A stretch of DNA of 64,000 nt from Arthrobacter_E sp044748305. GTDB lineage: Bacteria; Actinomycetota; Actinomycetes; Actinomycetales; Micrococcaceae. Where the stretch lies: positions 182,179 through 246,178 of the forward strand of contig NZ_JBIVFT010000005.1 of the NCBI RefSeq assembly GCF_044748305.1, given 5' to 3'. Both the position numbers and the translations under genes were made by a program. A model generated the notes under the pieces. That model did no database searches. It saw nothing but the letters and a program-made list of their open reading frames with translations, and was not told the origin of the DNA. Positions within the stretch are counted from its first letter, which is position 1, and each line of letters begins with the position of its first letter. Below are positions 18,325-26,327 of this stretch, piece after piece.

Positions 18325-19385
18325 CGCCCCCCAGAAGCCTGGAAGCACTCCCGACCGGGTATCGTCGCCGGGTGCTGCGCGCTGGCCGGTACACCCTGAC
18401 GCTGCGCGTACGCAGCATCCTGGTGGCGGGCACCTTGCTTCTCGCGCTGGCCGGCCTGAGCCTCTCGGCCCTCGGCCTAGGCACCTATCCACTCGCCCCG
18501 GACGCCGTCATGCGGACACTGCTGGGCGGAGGCGGAGCTCTGGACCACACGGTCGTCTTCGAGTGGCGTCTCCCCCGTACCCTGGCGGCGATCACGCTGG
18601 GCGGGCTCTTCGCTATCGCGGGCGCGCTCTTCCAGACCGTGACCCGCAATCCGCTCGCCAGCCCGGACGTCCTCGGCTTGTCGAACGGCGCCTTCACCGG
18701 CATGCTGCTGACCGTCGTGCTGTTCTCCGCCGGATGGCCCCTCATGACGGCCGGGGCTGTCCTTGGAGGCGTCGCCACGGCCGTCCTCATCTGGGCATTG
18801 GCCCGGCGGAACGGAACGCAGGGGTTCCGGCTCATCGTGATCGGCATCGGGATCGCCGCGCTGCTCGCCTCGGCGAACACCTGGATGCTCCTCGAGGTCG
18901 AGCTGGACACCGCCATGTTCGCTTCAGCGTGGGGAACCGGTTCCCTCAACGGGGTCACGGCGGCACCTCTGGCCGGAGCCCTGCTCTGCGCCCTGCCGTT
19001 GCTGCTCCTCGTTTCCGGTCTGTCTCCGCGCCTGCGGCAGCTGGAACTCGGCGACGACGTGGCCACCGCCACGGGTGCCAGGCCAGGAGCCCTCCGGACG
19101 CTCGCCCTGCTGACCGCCGTCGGTCTCGTCTCGACAGCCACCGCCGTGGCGGGCCCGGTGGCATTCGTCGCACTCGCCGCACCGCAGATCGCCCGCCGGC
19201 TCGCCGCCACGCCGCATCTGTCCTTGACGCTCTCCGCTCTGGTGGGGGCGTTCCTGCTGCTCGCCTCCGATCTGGTCGCCCAGCACGTCCTTCCCGTCAC
19301 CCTGCCGGTAGGCGTTGTGACGGTCTCGGTCGGAGGCCTCTACCTCGTCGTCATGATCATCCAGGAGATCCGCCGCCGTGCCTGA
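18321..19385 (+). CDS. Iron-siderophore ABC transporter permease (FecCD, FepG-like)
   Basis: 354 residues from the ATG in an ATGA overlap with the first permease. About ten membrane helices, with R-L-P-R-T-L, R-N-P-L-A-S-P-D-V-L-G and G-P-V-A-F-V-A-L-A-A-P-Q. A basic N-terminal stretch of about 30 residues precedes the first helix. Second half of the channel. Confidence 0.92.
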   Translation: MTPPRSLEALPTGYRRRVLRAGRYTLTLRVRSILVAGTLLLALAGLSLSALGLGTYPLAPDAVMRTLLGGGGALDHTVVFEWRLPRTLAAITLGGLFAIAGALFQTVTRNPLASPDVLGLSNGAFTGMLLTVVLFSAGWPLMTAGAVLGGVATAVLIWALARRNGTQGFRLIVIGIGIAALLASANTWMLLEVELDTAMFASAWGTGSLNGVTAAPLAGALLCALPLLLLVSGLSPRLRQLELGDDVATATGARPGALRTLALLTAVGLVSTATAVAGPVAFVALAAPQIARRLAATPHLSLTLSALVGAFLLLASDLVAQHVLPVTLPVGVVTVSVGGLYLVVMIIQEIRRRA

Positions 19386-20214
19386 CAGTCACCCCACCCC
19401 CACCGGCTCAGCCCGCCTTCACGCGGAGGACGTGACCCTCGGCTATGACGGCCCACCCATCATCACCGAACTGAGCACGACGATTCCGGACGGCTCATTC
19501 ACCGTGATCATCGGCCCCAATGCCTGTGGCAAGTCCACCCTCCTGCGCGGGCTGTCACGTCTGCTCAGCCCGCTGCGTGGGCAGGTGGTCCTCGACGGCA
19601 AGTCGATCGCCGCTCTGCCGGCCAAGGACGTGGCCCGCCGGCTCGGCCTGCTGCCCCAGACCGCTGTCGCGCCGGACGGCATCACGGTGGCCGATCTCGT
19701 CGCCCGGGGGCGCTATCCGCACCAGGGCCTGCTGCGGCAATGGTCCGCGGCGGACGAGGCGGCCGTGCAGGAGGCCCTCGAAGCGACCGGCACCCTCGAT
19801 CTGGCGCCGCGACGGGTCGACGAGCTCTCCGGCGGCCAGCGCCAGCGCGTCTGGGTGTCGATGGTCCTCGCCCAGCAGACCGACCTCGTGCTGCTCGACG
19901 AGCCGACCACGTTCCTCGACGTCGCGCACCAGGTGGAACTCATGGAGCTGTTCGCTCATTTGAACCGTCAGGGCCGAACGATCGTCGCCGTCCTGCATGA
20001 CCTCAACCACGCTGCACGCTACGCCGGCCACATCATCGCCATGCGCGACGGCCGGATCGTCGCCGCCGGGCCCCCTTCCGAGGTGGTCACCAGTGCCCGT
20101 GTCGAGGAGATCTACGATCTGCCCAACACCGTGATCCCCGACCCCTTCACGGGTGGACCACTCGTGGTCCCCCGGCCGATGCCCCTCCCGCTTCCGGAGG
20201 AGGCAGGACGGTGA
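19378..20214 (+). CDS. Iron-siderophore ABC transporter ATP-binding protein (FepC-like)
   Basis: 278 residues from a GTG overlapping the second permease by 8 bases. Walker A G-P-N-A-C-G-K-S-T (about 46-54), Q-loop L-L-P-Q, signature L-S-G-G-Q-R-Q-R (about 150-157), Walker B L-V-L-L-D-E-P-T and H-loop L-H-D-L-N. The Gly-Pro-Asn-Ala-Cys-Gly Walker A variant is usual in FepC-type ATPases. Drives ferric-siderophore import. Confidence 0.93.
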   Translation: MPDSHPTPTGSARLHAEDVTLGYDGPPIITELSTTIPDGSFTVIIGPNACGKSTLLRGLSRLLSPLRGQVVLDGKSIAALPAKDVARRLGLLPQTAVAPDGITVADLVARGRYPHQGLLRQWSAADEAAVQEALEATGTLDLAPRRVDELSGGQRQRVWVSMVLAQQTDLVLLDEPTTFLDVAHQVELMELFAHLNRQGRTIVAVLHDLNHAARYAGHIIAMRDGRIVAAGPPSEVVTSARVEEIYDLPNTVIPDPFTGGPLVVPRPMPLPLPEEAGR

Positions 20215-21074
20215 CCCGTTCAGGGAGTCCAGGCCGGCCCTGGGCGTACAGCGCCTTTCCGGTGGTCGTCGCGCGGAAGACGCGTCTGTCGCCGGGTTTC
20301 ATCCGGATCACCTTCTCCGGAGCGTCCCTCCGGCATTTCGCCCCCTGGGGGCTGGATCAGCGCATCAAGCTCGTGCTTCCCATGCCGGACGGCACACGTC
20401 CCGACTTCGGCCTGCTGGAGGAGCCGACGCCGCATCCTCAGCAGTGGTACGCCCGTTGGAAAACGCTGCCCGAACAGTGCCGGAACGTCCTGCGGACCTA
20501 CACCCCCGCGGCGGTACGGCCGGAGGACTGCGAGATCGACGTGGACCTGTTCATTCATCAGCCTGCCGGACCGGCATCCCTCTGGGCGGAGAGCTGCCCG
20601 ATCGGCGAGGAACTCGTGATCACCGGGCCGGACATCCGCGTCGGCCATACCGGCTACGGGATTCACTATGCGCCACCGGCCCCACCCACCCGGGTGCTGC
20701 TCATCGGTGACGAGACGGCTCTTCCGGCGATCAGCAACATCCTTGCCCGGACTCCGGACACGGTGCCTGCCGAGGTCTTTCTGGAGCTCGCGGACCCGAG
20801 GGACAACACGCTCCCGCCCCTGTCCCCGGCGGCCCGGCTCCATCTCATCGACCGCGCAGGGCCTCCCGGCGCGGGTCTCGATCAGGCGGTGCGGGAGTGG
20901 GGAGCGCGGCACGGCGGAACTCTCGTCGAGGTTCCCGGCACCTACGCGTGGATCGCCGGAGAAGCGAAGACGACGACGCAAATCCGGCGCCACCTCAGCA
21001 CCACCCTGGCGCTGCCGAAGGAACAGATCGCCTTTCTCGGGTACTGGCGGCTCGGCGGCCCCCTGGTGGGGTGA
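20211..21074 (+). CDS. Siderophore-interacting protein (cytoplasmic flavin ferric-siderophore reductase)
   Basis: 287 residues from a GTG in a GTGA overlap with the ATPase. FAD-binding 9 domain with R-T-Y-T-P (flavin motif), then L-L-I-G-D-E-T-A-L-P-A-I and a C-terminal W-I-A-G-E-A NADPH-side segment, as in ViuB/YqjH. It would release iron from the siderophore brought in by the other four genes. It is a separate enzyme from the reductase domain fused into the IrtA-like protein, so the window holds two reductases. Confidence 0.92.
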   Translation: MTRSGSPGRPWAYSAFPVVVARKTRLSPGFIRITFSGASLRHFAPWGLDQRIKLVLPMPDGTRPDFGLLEEPTPHPQQWYARWKTLPEQCRNVLRTYTPAAVRPEDCEIDVDLFIHQPAGPASLWAESCPIGEELVITGPDIRVGHTGYGIHYAPPAPPTRVLLIGDETALPAISNILARTPDTVPAEVFLELADPRDNTLPPLSPAARLHLIDRAGPPGAGLDQAVREWGARHGGTLVEVPGTYAWIAGEAKTTTQIRRHLSTTLALPKEQIAFLGYWRLGGPLVG

Positions 21075-21212
21075 GGGGCCGGCTCGCCGGCGGATTGTAT
21101 ACGGACCGTCGGGACACGGAGCCGTCCCCTTGCCACGCCGGCATGGCAATACAGCGATACGACCTCTGAAAAACATCTTCACCGGCCTGTCTCCCATCAC
21201 AAAGGCGATCGA
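21075..21212. other. Non-coding stretch after the iron operon
   Basis: No gene is supported here. A short GC-rich inverted repeat (GCCGG-CTCG-CCGGC, about 21088-21101) just after the operon may help termination. The rest is lower in GC and leads into the DUF222 fragment. Confidence 0.4.
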
Positions 21213-21370
21213 TCAGGCGCAGGCAGGACCGTCGGCAGAGACCGCCGGTTGCCCACCGTCGAAGGTATACCGGACAGGCAGAAGCGTCCCAGCCGAACTC
21301 GTCACATCCACACGAGCCCGAATGGCGACCAGCTGGCCGACGATCAACTCCTCTGAATCGGGTTCGCGCG
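21213..21370 (-). pseudogene. DUF222/HNH (REP13E12-type) gene fragment
   Basis: About 50 codons encode E-L-I-V-G-Q-L-V-A-I-R-A-R-V-D-V and then A-G-T-L-L-P-V before a stop at 21213-21215. This matches the segment D-G-Q-L-A-A-I-K-A-R-V-D-V and A-G-T-L-L-P-V of the larger copy at 26328-27849, at protein level and visibly at DNA level. There is no start and neither the N-terminal DUF222 part nor the HNH part remains. It is a relic of a second copy. Confidence 0.75.
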
Positions 21371-21413
21371 ATCTTCGATTGCGAGAGTGGGGACGAGGAT
21401 AGTGTTGTAACCC

Positions 21414-21974
21414 TTAGTCGTTGACAACATCTGAATCAAAGGGCGCGCGCTCCTGTGGAATCGGAACCGGGTGGCCACCCGCCTTGGCAACGAGACGGCA
21501 GCTAACAAGTCGATGGTTTACGACTCCGTCGTGGGCAATGATCCACGCGCCGACAACAACTTGGTCACCTGTCCGAGACCGCGTGGCTACTCCGAATACT
21601 GAGAACAACCCGTACGGTTCTTGCTCAAACTCTACGGAAACCAGGTCTCCATGAGACACGGCGACGGCATCGAAGACGCTTCCATCGGGTACCACATCAC
21701 TATCTGAATGGAGCTTCTTCACGTCATTGTCGGGGTTACGGGCGACCAGCTCCCCTGACTTGTCAGTGGTCTCGACCTTTGGTCCTGCCAACATCTGGCC
21801 ACCAATGACGAAGTCGCCGAGCCCAGTCATGTGCACCAGCCCCGAGACCATGAAAACACCGTGTCGTTCGTTGGCGAAGAGAACCCGCAAAGTATCCCCC
21901 ACCTCGATGGCACCGAGTTCCCGTTTCATCTCTGCGACAGCTCTGCGACGAGGTGCCTGAAGCAACGAATCCAT
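21414..21974 (-). CDS. Unrecognised protein with an internal two-fold repeat
   Basis: 186 residues, soluble and acidic, no signal. I do not recognise the family. Two segments of about 40 residues look like duplicated domains: 25-64 (V-G-D-T-L-R-V-L-F, then G-V-F-M-V-S-G, G-D-F-V-I-G-G) and 108-149 (H-G-D-L-V-S-V-E-F, then G-L-F-S-V-F-G, G-D-Q-V-V-V-G). The pattern suggests small beta-barrel units. Base composition is lower in GC than the iron operon, and it lies in a stretch of gene relics, so it may be transferred. A shorter start at 21929 is possible. Confidence 0.6.
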   Translation of the reverse strand: MDSLLQAPRRRAVAEMKRELGAIEVGDTLRVLFANERHGVFMVSGLVHMTGLGDFVIGGQMLAGPKVETTDKSGELVARNPDNDVKKLHSDSDVVPDGSVFDAVAVSHGDLVSVEFEQEPYGLFSVFGVATRSRTGDQVVVGAWIIAHDGVVNHRLVSCRLVAKAGGHPVPIPQERAPFDSDVVND

Positions 21975-22089
21975 ACCCGGACTTTAGCAGGAGCACTGAA
22001 CTCCTCGGCTCAAGGGCATCCCTTGTCACAACGCCGACGAACCACATAGCGCGTTCTCAGAGCATCACGAGAACAATGAAGTCTGCGCC

Positions 22090-22437
22090 GAGGCAGGACC
22101 AGGTAAGACGGTGGCGGTGGTCGGGGACGGCGCCGTCGGCACCCAGGAGTCGATGATGCAGGCGGTCCGGGCCACCCGGCCGGGCGGCCATCTCGGCTAT
22201 GTCGGCGTCTCTCACGACGTCGCGCTCCCGGGACGCGAACTGTTCTTCTCCGGCATCCACCTACACGGCGGCCCCGCACCCGTGCGCCGCTTCCTGCCGG
22301 AACTCATCCGCCTCATCTGGGACCGGAAGATCAACCCCGGCAAGGTCTTCGATCTGAGCCTGCCCCTGAGCGAGGCTGCCGAGGGCTACCGCGCCATGGA
22401 TGAGCGGCGCGCCATCAAGGTGCTGCTGGAGGTGTAG
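22090..22437 (+). pseudogene. Zinc-type alcohol dehydrogenase relic with internal deletion
   Basis: Codes for the start of the NAD-binding fold, A-G-P-G-K-T-V-A-V-V-G-D-G-A-V-G, joined directly to T-Q-E-S-M-M-Q-A-V-R and a normal dehydrogenase C terminus ending in D-E-R-R-A-I-K-V-L-L. In complete relatives about 75 residues lie between G-A-V-G and the C-V-G-T-Q-E segment, and some 170 residues with the zinc sites lie upstream; both are missing. The joint is at GTCGGC (22135-22140). The rest is in frame, but a working enzyme is impossible. It converges tail to tail with an intact alcohol dehydrogenase three bases away. Confidence 0.82.
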
Positions 22438-22440
22438 CTT

Positions 22441-23532
22441 TCACGGCACGAGGATCCCGCGCAGTCCGATGCCCGCCTTGAGTTCATCGAAGGCCAGCTG
22501 CGCTTCAGCCAGTGGGCGCGTGGTGCCGACCAGTTCGTCCAACGGCAGACGCCCTGCGAGAAACAGATCGGCAAGACGTGGGATGTCGATCGCAGCGACG
22601 CTGGAGCCGTAGTTGCACCCGAGAATCCTTTTGCCTTGGTCCGCCAGCTCGAAGGCGTCGAGCTGCACTTTCGCTCCGATGGGCGGCATGCCGACGACGA
22701 CGGCGGCCCCGCCCGAGCGGATCATGGACGGCAACTGTTCGATGAGCCGCGGGCTGCCCACCGCTTCGAAGGCGTAGTCGGCTCCCCCGAGATGCTCCTG
22801 GCACCAGGCGGGCACGTCCACCGTGGCGCCATCGAGCGTGACGGTCGCGCCGAAGCGCTCGGCCGCCGCCCGACGCTCCGCGGAGAGGTCCACGGCGACG
22901 ACCGTGCCCGCCCCGGCGAGTCTGAGGCCCATGACCGTCGCCAGTCCCACGCCGCCGCAACCGATGACGACGGCGGTCTCCCCCGGCCGCACCTGCGCGG
23001 TGTTCACTGCGGCGCCCACTCCGGTGGTGACGGCACAGCCGAGCAGCGCACCGACCTCGAACGGCAATTCGGAGGCCACCTTGACCGCCGCGGAACGCGG
23101 CACGATCACCGATCCTGTGAACGCTCCGAGGCCCAGGAACGGCCAGAGTTCCTCGCCGTCGGAGCGGAACGCCGTGCCGCCGTCGGGCAGGACGTTCTCC
23201 ACCGCCCGGGTGCCGGTGCACAGCCACGCCTTGCCGGAGGCGCAGCGGTCACAACGGCCGCAGGGAGCGAACCAGGACAGGACCACGTGGTCGCCCGGTT
23301 CGAGGTCGACGCCGTCGCCGACCGCCGTCACGATGCCCGCCGCCTCGTGGCCGAGCACGAGCGGACGGTCCTCGGGCCAGTCGCCGTTGAGGATGTGCAG
23401 ATCCGAATGGCAGACGCCTGCTGCACGGATCTCGACGGCCAGTTCCCCGGTGCGGGGTTCGCGCACCGAAACCTCGCGGAGGGTCAGCCCCTCCCCCGGT
23501 TCGAAGACGACGGCGGGGGTCGTGGCGTTCAT
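22441..23532 (-). CDS. Zinc-dependent alcohol dehydrogenase
   Basis: 363 residues. Catalytic zinc ligands Cys41 (A-G-V-C-H-S-D) and His62-Glu63 (L-G-H-E-A-A-G), structural zinc site C-G-R-C-D-R-C-A-S-G-K-A-W-L-C, and Rossmann motif V-I-G-C-G-G-V-G. Belongs to the NAD(P)-dependent class III/benzyl-alcohol type group. Its ATG overlaps the stop of the permease gene (ATGA), so the two are coupled. This suggests oxidation of an alcohol or amino alcohol taken up by the permease, but the substrate is not known. Confidence 0.9.
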   Translation of the reverse strand: MNATTPAVVFEPGEGLTLREVSVREPRTGELAVEIRAAGVCHSDLHILNGDWPEDRPLVLGHEAAGIVTAVGDGVDLEPGDHVVLSWFAPCGRCDRCASGKAWLCTGTRAVENVLPDGGTAFRSDGEELWPFLGLGAFTGSVIVPRSAAVKVASELPFEVGALLGCAVTTGVGAAVNTAQVRPGETAVVIGCGGVGLATVMGLRLAGAGTVVAVDLSAERRAAAERFGATVTLDGATVDVPAWCQEHLGGADYAFEAVGSPRLIEQLPSMIRSGGAAVVVGMPPIGAKVQLDAFELADQGKRILGCNYGSSVAAIDIPRLADLFLAGRLPLDELVGTTRPLAEAQLAFDELKAGIGLRGILVP

Positions 23533-25031
23533 CGTTCGGTCTCCTTCTGGAGGGTCGGCGTTGCAGTCTTGAGATGAGGTTTTCTGATGGCCAGGTAGAC
23601 CAAGCCGATCACGATGAGAGCGCTGAAGACCAGGATGACGGCCCACACCTGGACCCAGGTGCCGTCGGCCGGGGCCAGTTCGGCGCGCGGCCAGGCCACG
23701 TTGATCACTTCGAACGTCAGCCAGAGCACGGCCAGCACGTTGACGAGCAGACCGAAACGTCCTGGGGCGAAGGACCCTCGGCGCGGGTCCCAGCGCCGGG
23801 TCAGACGAGCCCAGAGTGCCACGGCGGCCACGATCAGGAAGACGATGTAGAAGCCGCCGGATCCGAAAGAGATCAGCGTCGCCGCGGCGTTGCCGTTCAG
23901 ACCGAGCAGCAGACCCGCAGCTGCCAGGAGCGCCGTGACTACGAGGGAGACATGCGGGATCTCCTTCTTTCCGATCCTGGACAAGGCTCCGGAGAACGGA
24001 ATCTGACGGTCGCGGGCGAAGCTGAACACCATCCGGCCGATGTAGGTCTGGATCGAGACGGCGCACGCGAAGAAGGCGATGAGGACGACGGCGATGAACG
24101 GCCTTTCGCTCCAGGAACCGAACGCTTCGGTGACGGAGGCCAGCACCGGGTCGGCCACTTCGCCCGTGACGGCGCGGGCCGGATCGTGCAGCGAGAGGGT
24201 GACGGCCGTTCCGCTCAGGAGGACGGTGACGCCGACGAAGAGGAACGACCGCAGCATCGCCCGGGGTACGGTGCGCCGCGGCTCGTGGGCTTCCTCGGCC
24301 ACCTGGGTGGTGGCGTCGAAGCCCAGGAACGCCCAGCCTGCGACGGCAAGACACGTCAGGAACCCTGCGAACATCGAGCTTCCGGAATTCTCCTGCGCGC
24401 CGAGCGTCTGGAACAGGGTGCCCAGGTCGTTGTGGAGGAAGAAGACGAGCAGCAGCACGCTGACGGCGATCGAGGCGACGCCCTCGGCGATGATGCCCGC
24501 GCTCAAGAAATGTTTGACCGGGTTCACGCCGAGAAGATTGATGCCCAGGGCGACCACCAGGAACACCGCACCGTACAGCACGAGACTCCAGGCGCCGTCG
24601 GACGCGTCTCCCAGCAAAGCCTTCATCCAGCCTCCCCCGAGGTAAGCGACCGTCGAGAGGGAGGCGATCGCGGCGACGAGATACACCCAGCCCGTCAGCC
24701 AGCCGAGCCTCGGTCCGGCCAGCCTGCGAACCCACTGGTATACGCCACCCGTCATGGGGAACTGCGAGGAGAGCTGGGCGTAGACGATGGCCACGAAGAA
24801 CTGACCGATGAAGGCCACCAGGACAGCCCAGATCCACTGTGGTCCGGTGAAGACGAAACCGAGCTGGACCACCGCGTAGATGCCGACGACGGGAGAGATG
24901 GTGGCGAAGCCGAGGGCGAACACCGACCAGAGTGAAAGCGAGCGTTTCAGCTCCTGCTGGTAGCCGTAGCCGGCGAGTTCGTCTTCGTCGGCCGGGGGCG
25001 CGGCCACCGGCGACGGTGATGGCTTGCTCAT
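23529..25031 (-). CDS. APC-family amino acid/amine permease
   Basis: 500 residues from an ATG preceded by AAAGGGA. Twelve or so membrane helices, with the APC-type first helix F-A-T-I-S-P-V-V-G-I-Y, and P-M-T-G-G-V-Y-Q-W-V typical of GABA/choline/polyamine permease relatives. First gene of a two-gene operon with the alcohol dehydrogenase, divergent from an Lrp-type regulator. An earlier in-frame ATG at 25136 would add 35 unconserved residues. The substrate is inferred only as an amine or amino acid. Confidence 0.88.
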   Translation of the reverse strand: MSKPSPSPVAAPPADEDELAGYGYQQELKRSLSLWSVFALGFATISPVVGIYAVVQLGFVFTGPQWIWAVLVAFIGQFFVAIVYAQLSSQFPMTGGVYQWVRRLAGPRLGWLTGWVYLVAAIASLSTVAYLGGGWMKALLGDASDGAWSLVLYGAVFLVVALGINLLGVNPVKHFLSAGIIAEGVASIAVSVLLLVFFLHNDLGTLFQTLGAQENSGSSMFAGFLTCLAVAGWAFLGFDATTQVAEEAHEPRRTVPRAMLRSFLFVGVTVLLSGTAVTLSLHDPARAVTGEVADPVLASVTEAFGSWSERPFIAVVLIAFFACAVSIQTYIGRMVFSFARDRQIPFSGALSRIGKKEIPHVSLVVTALLAAAGLLLGLNGNAAATLISFGSGGFYIVFLIVAAVALWARLTRRWDPRRGSFAPGRFGLLVNVLAVLWLTFEVINVAWPRAELAPADGTWVQVWAVILVFSALIVIGLVYLAIRKPHLKTATPTLQKETER

Positions 25032-25178
25032 ATCGATTCCCTTTCGTCGTTGAGGGGTGAACCGACGGCCGGGGACTGTGCGTTCCTGTGGATCCGCTGG
25101 GGTACCCGTGCCGTTGGACAACGACGTTATGAGCAAAAGTCGCCGGTGAGAAGCAGAAAATGAGGCCAGTCTGATGAT

Positions 25179-25200
25179 GAATGCCCATTCGCCCTATAGT
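25179..25200. promoter_or_regulatory. Inverted repeat and -10-like element in the permease/Lrp divergent spacer
   Basis: GAATG-CC-CATTC (25179-25190) is followed by TATAGT (25195-25200). The sequence GAGCAAAA also occurs twice nearby (25131-25138 and 25203-25210). The whole 255-bp spacer (25032-25286) is A+T-rich for this genome, as expected for an Lrp-bound divergent promoter. Confidence 0.4.
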
Positions 25201-25286
25201 TGAGCAAAACATGATGATAAAGGTCTATTTGGACTGGATTTCCTTGCAAATCGTCCAAGGTCCTTGAAGCAGTTTGGAGGTCTTCC

Positions 25287-26195
25287 ATGGACCAGCGCGA
25301 CCCGTTGACCCCGCAGGTCCTCAGGGCACTGCGAGAGGATGGGCGCGCCAGCTACACGGGAATCGCGGACTCGCTCGGCGTCACCAGGAAGCGGGTGACC
25401 CAGATCGTTCAACGGGCTGTGGACCGCGAGGAGGTCATCTTCACGGTCTCTGTCAGCCCCGATCTGCTCGCCTTGCAGCGTTTCGGGTATCTTCAGCTCC
25501 GGCTCGATGGGCCGGTTGCGCCGGTCCGAGGCGCCCTCATCGCGATGCCGGAGACGACTTTCGTCGCGGACATCAGCGGCGAGTCTCCGATCGACGCCGA
25601 GATCAGGGTGGGCGCGGATCCGCATCTGCAGCAGACCATGGACCGGATCAGGAGCCTCCCCGGCGTGCGGGACATGCAGACGCACCTGTACGAGAGCATC
25701 GAGATCAATCTCTACTCCCCACTCATCACGGGCCACACCGGCTTTTCGCTCGACGCCACCGACCGGGCCATCGTGCGTCAGCTTCAGATCAACGGGCGGG
25801 CGTCCTACCGTGAGCTGGGTGATGCCGCCGGCATTTCGGCGGGCGGTGCTCGGCTCCGCCTGGGACGTCTGGTGGGGCACAACGCCGTCAAGGTCGTCGG
25901 AATCCCCGTCCGGCGTGACAGTCCGGATCTGCTGACCCTGGGCGTCGGCATCCGCGTACGCGGTGAGTTGAAGGCCGCTCTGGAGGAGGTCCGCAAGCTG
26001 GAACCGGAGTTCCTGGCAGTCACCATCGGCACCTATGAGCTGATCGCCACGCTCACGGCCGCCACGGCCGAGGAACTCCTCGAACTCACCGAACGCCTGC
26101 GTTCGAGCCCCGAAATCGCCGGAATCCACACCTGGATCAATCTGCGCACGGTGAAAGAGGAATACGGCCGGGGTGATCAGCTGGCCGACGATTGA
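25287..26195 (+). CDS. Lrp/AsnC-family regulator with two DNA-binding domains
   Basis: 302 residues, twice the usual AsnC length. Helix-turn-helix one lies at about 6-55 (S-Y-T-G-I-A-D-S-L-G-V) and helix-turn-helix two at about 150-198 (S-Y-R-E-L-G-D-A-A-G-I-S). An AsnC-type ligand-binding half follows each. Strong GGAGG site before the ATG. Divergent from the permease-alcohol dehydrogenase operon, which it most likely controls in response to the imported compound. Confidence 0.88.
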   Translation: MDQRDPLTPQVLRALREDGRASYTGIADSLGVTRKRVTQIVQRAVDREEVIFTVSVSPDLLALQRFGYLQLRLDGPVAPVRGALIAMPETTFVADISGESPIDAEIRVGADPHLQQTMDRIRSLPGVRDMQTHLYESIEINLYSPLITGHTGFSLDATDRAIVRQLQINGRASYRELGDAAGISAGGARLRLGRLVGHNAVKVVGIPVRRDSPDLLTLGVGIRVRGELKAALEEVRKLEPEFLAVTIGTYELIATLTAATAEELLELTERLRSSPEIAGIHTWINLRTVKEEYGRGDQLADD

Positions 26196-26205
26196 CCGCT
26201 TACGT

Positions 26206-26327
26206 CTAGATTTCCACGCCCGACGACGGCGCCAGGTGTTCGGCCATGAAGCGCGCGGCGTCCACTGCGGAGTCGACGGCGGCCTCGGTGAGCTGCCCGT
26301 TCGGGTCCAGGGGGTGCGAGGCGAGGG
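26206..26327 (-). pseudogene. Possible C-terminal relic of an unidentified gene
   Basis: About 40 codons with strongly GC-biased third positions encode L-T-L-A-S-H-P-L-D-P-N-G-Q-L-T-E and then V-D-A-A-R-F-M-A-E-H-L, ending at TAG (26206-26208). The frame loses sense upstream where the DUF222/HNH gene ends, as if that gene had replaced the rest. The parent family was not recognised. Confidence 0.35.

Noticed and set aside
22441..25212. A 923-codon open frame on the minus strand covering both the permease and alcohol dehydrogenase genes
   Set aside because: Only its last 363 codons make sense (the alcohol dehydrogenase). The rest is a GC-rich shadow of the permease, which has clear membrane helices in its own frame.
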